A stretch of 8,781 nt of DNA from an uncultured Devosia sp. (lineage in GTDB: Bacteria > Pseudomonadota > Alphaproteobacteria > Rhizobiales > Devosiaceae). The notes under the pieces were generated by a model. The model ran no database searches and was not told where the DNA came from. It saw only the letters and a list, made by a program, of their open reading frames with translations. This document shows, in pieces, positions 7,201-8,781 of this stretch; the stretch's first letter is position 1, and the number at the start of each line of letters is the position of its first letter. The position numbers and the translations under genes were made by a program. Where the stretch lies: positions 1 through 8,781 of the forward strand of contig CAMLOA010000053.1 of the NCBI GenBank assembly GCA_946481445.1. Direction: 5' to 3'.

Positions 7201-8781
7201 GGCAGGACTATGACAAGAGCCTGATCTCGGCGGGGGGCGGAGTGTTTCCGCGCAGCCTCAAGGCCATCCCGCTGTCGCCGCAGATGCGGACTGTGCTGGG
7301 CCTGGCCGGCGAACAGGCAACACCCGCCGAGGTGATGTCGGCCATTCTCAAGGCGGAGGCGGACCTGCTGTGGTTTGGCGGCATCGGCACCTATATCCGG
7401 GCGAGCCTGGAGACGGATGCCGAGGTCGGCGACAGGGCCAATGACGCCATCCGCGTGACGGCAGGCCAGGTGCGGGCCAAGGTGGTGGGCGAAGGCGCCA
7501 ATCTGGGCGTGACCCAGCGTGGCCGCATCGAATTCGCGCTCAAGGGTGGGCGGATCAATACCGACGCCATCGACAACTCGGCGGGCGTCAATTCGAGTGA
7601 CCTCGAGGTCAACATCAAGATTGCCGTGACCCCGCTGACTGCCAGCGGCGTGCTGACCCAGGACGAGCGCAACGCGTTCCTGGCCGGGATGACCGACGAG
7701 GTTGCGGCGCTGTGCCTGCGCAACAACTACCTGCAGGGCCTGGCGCTGTCGCTGGCACAGCGCCCGGGCGCGGGCGAACTGCCGGACCACCGCGAGCTGA
7801 TCGAGCGGCTGGAAGCGCGCGGCCTGCTCGACCGGGCCGTCGAGTTCCTGCCCAGCGATGCGGCGCTAGAGGTGCGGACTGCGAGCGGCAAGGGCCTGAT
7901 GCGGCCCGAACTGGCCGTGATCCTGGCCTATGCCAAGCTGACGCTCTATGCCGACCTGCTCGACGGACATTCGATCGACGACGCCTATCTGGCGGGCGAA
8001 CTGTTCCGGTATTTCCCCGAAACCCTGCACAAGAGCTATCCCGACGCGGTGAGGAGTCACCGGCTGCGGCGGGAGGTGATTGCCACCGTGCTCGCCAATG
8101 CCATGATCAATCGCGGCGGGCCGGCCTATGTGAGCGAACTCACCGCGGCCACCAGCGCCAGTCCGGGCGAGGTGGCACTCGCCTATGCGGCGACGCGCGA
8201 CGTCTATGGCCTGACCGAACTCAACAGCATGATCGATGCCCTGGACGGGTCGATCAGCGGCGGTGTGCAACTCGGGCTCTATGCCGAGGTCATGTCGCTG
8301 CTGCGGCAGGAGAGCCTGTGGTTCCTGCGCAATGCCGACGTGACGCAGGGGGTGACGGGGCTGGTGCAGCGGCACGCGGCGGGCGTATCCGCGCTCAAGG
8401 CCATATTGCCCGGCGCCCTGCCGGCTTCGCTGGCGGAGGGCGTGACGGCACGGGAGGCCGAACTGACAGGCGCCGGCGTGCCGGAGGCCCTGGCGCGCGC
8501 CATCGCCCTGTTGCCGGTGGTCAGCTATGCCAGCGACATCGTGCTGGTGAGCGAGCGCACCGGCGTGCGCGTGGAGGACGGCGCGGCAGCGTTCTTCGGC
8601 GTGGTGGCGGCTTTCGACCTTTGGCCCGTGATCGCGCAGGGCCGCGCCCTGGTGCTGGCGGACCGGTTCGATCGCATGGCGCTGGACCGGGCACTGGCCA
8701 ACCTGATGCGGGCGCAGCGCGACCTGACCGCCGACGTGTTGCGGGCGGCGGATGGGCCGGTGGACGAGCGCCTGACGGTCT
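4236..8781 (+). CDS. gdhZ: NAD-specific glutamate dehydrogenase, large (about 180 kDa) type, 3' end beyond window
   Basis: This cytoplasmic enzyme oxidises glutamate to 2-oxoglutarate and ammonia with NAD+, feeding amino-acid carbon into the TCA cycle. The family forms very large subunits of about 1,550-1,620 residues; 1,515 uninterrupted codons are visible here, so only the C-terminal end is missing. An ACT-like N-terminal segment includes VIDVISPDMPFIVDSALAAL (83-102), and a long regulatory part follows. The catalytic core holds GGIRWSDRPEDFRTEV from residue 764, the presumed catalytic lysine Lys799 in VPVGAKGGFVPKR, the Rossmann-type VGVGDMSGDVFGNG (932-945), GEGANLGVTQRGR (1085-1097) and AGVNSSDLEVN (1116-1126). 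The ATG at 4236 has GGGGAG 6 nt upstream. The symbol follows Caulobacter gdhZ; Pseudomonas calls the homologue gdhB. The gene stands alone, divergent from sbp. Confidence 0.97.
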   Translation, partial: MDRSVSNRPVLLARAEALQNEDAAFGQFLGAAVRATDAEDLNRLPPETFEAIARRSFASVARHSGDASGVTLTPPVRAGEPLVIDVISPDMPFIVDSALAALRAAGGTVRLFAHPVIRATDGRALSVLHIHSDPVADMEAVAREIGSTMAEVARAVRDWQPMLERLRRAMGDLERSGVGHKEESLRFLEWLIEHNFTFLGMREYRASGEELEPVAGSGLGILRDADFKVLRSGPTFVESTPQHTAFLASAEPLLVTKANVRARVHRRVHMDYVGVKLLGADGKASGELRIVGLFTSQALATPHTDVPIIRRKIAEVMRKSGVDPLGHDGRALLSALDSYPRDELFQIGVEQLFEFSTAIAALYDRPRVRVLPRIDRFDNFVSVLVYVPRDRYDSEARARITRYLAQVYDGRVSAYYPNFPEGDLVRLHVIIGRNGGPTPRPSRLELEGHVDGLTSNFGDLLASAAPDPATISDYRAAFSAAYQSRNTAQDALGDIAVLRELGDGVAIRLRSRSGADGSLGLKFYHRESAIPLSDRVPMLEAFGFRVIDERTYTVVPRDGVERYLHDMVLEPADGSAFDAAARGKAVEDGLLAVWNGEAESDQLNALVTRAGLSWTDAALLRALSRYLRQVGVSYSQRYIAQVLVTQAGASAALIALFNALHDPGQADRAAKADAARAALAAALDAMASLDEDTIVRRFANLVEASVRTNAFQRDAEGNRLPALAIKFDSSKVDGMAAPRPYREISVYSPRVEGIHMRFGAIARGGIRWSDRPEDFRTEVLGLVKAQQVKNAVIVPVGAKGGFVPKRLAAGMAREAIQAEGVASYKIFIGSLLDVTDNLVDGAVVPPMDLVRRDGDDPYLVVAADKGTASFSDTANGIAIARGFWLGDAFASGGSAGYDHKKMGITARGAWEAVKRHFREMDRDIQREPFTVVGVGDMSGDVFGNGMLLSPEIRLLAAFDHRDIFIDPNPDARASFAERQRMFALPHSSWQDYDKSLISAGGGVFPRSLKAIPLSPQMRTVLGLAGEQATPAEVMSAILKAEADLLWFGGIGTYIRASLETDAEVGDRANDAIRVTAGQVRAKVVGEGANLGVTQRGRIEFALKGGRINTDAIDNSAGVNSSDLEVNIKIAVTPLTASGVLTQDERNAFLAGMTDEVAALCLRNNYLQGLALSLAQRPGAGELPDHRELIERLEARGLLDRAVEFLPSDAALEVRTASGKGLMRPELAVILAYAKLTLYADLLDGHSIDDAYLAGELFRYFPETLHKSYPDAVRSHRLRREVIATVLANAMINRGGPAYVSELTAATSASPGEVALAYAATRDVYGLTELNSMIDALDGSISGGVQLGLYAEVMSLLRQESLWFLRNADVTQGVTGLVQRHAAGVSALKAILPGALPASLAEGVTAREAELTGAGVPEALARAIALLPVVSYASDIVLVSERTGVRVEDGAAAFFGVVAAFDLWPVIAQGRALVLADRFDRMALDRALANLMRAQRDLTADVLRAADGPVDERLTV

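Noticed and set aside
1..8781. CRISPR array, tRNA, insertion sequence or prophage signature
   Set aside because: No spaced direct repeats, tRNA-like cloverleaf, transposase/integrase motifs or terminal inverted repeats were seen, and base composition looks uniform across the genes.

Overview
The window looks like ordinary chromosome from a GC-rich alphaproteobacterium, probably of the Hyphomicrobiales/Devosia type. That assignment is an inference from high GC, strong GC bias at third codon positions, a large NAD-type glutamate dehydrogenase, a DUF6894-like small protein and a group III truncated hemoglobin. No tRNA, rRNA, insertion sequence, prophage or CRISPR array was seen.

Left part (1-2822): a minus-strand pair encodes a SufR-like Fe-S cluster transcription regulator and, overlapping it by 8 nt, a group III truncated hemoglobin that runs to the window edge. 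A likely further minus-strand gene begins at position 13. Divergent from the regulator, the plus strand carries an Fe-type superoxide dismutase (sodB), then, 27 nt later, a RutF/HpaC-like flavin reductase, and then a 92-residue DUF6894-like protein. The regulator/sodB intergenic region is short and AT-rich for this genome. It holds candidate overlapping promoters and two short dyads.

Middle (2846-4235): a strong hairpin with T-runs on both strands separates the plus-strand genes from a convergent minus-strand gene for a periplasmic sulfate-binding protein (sbp). No sulfate permease or ATPase genes lie beside it in the window. A 309-nt non-coding region separates sbp from the next, divergent gene. 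It holds a 12-bp perfect palindrome but no promoter I can call with confidence.

Right part (4236-8781): the first 1515 codons of a large NAD-specific glutamate dehydrogenase, uninterrupted and running off the right edge. Its antisense strand is almost free of stop codons because the gene avoids TTA, CTA and TCA codons; this is not evidence of a second gene.

Taken together, the left half reads as a small redox/nitrosative-stress neighbourhood: Fe-S sensor, truncated hemoglobin, SOD and flavin reductase. The right half is sulfur uptake and amino-acid catabolism. I found no clearly new system. The most checkable idea is that the Fe-S regulator controls both the hemoglobin and sodB from the shared divergent region.
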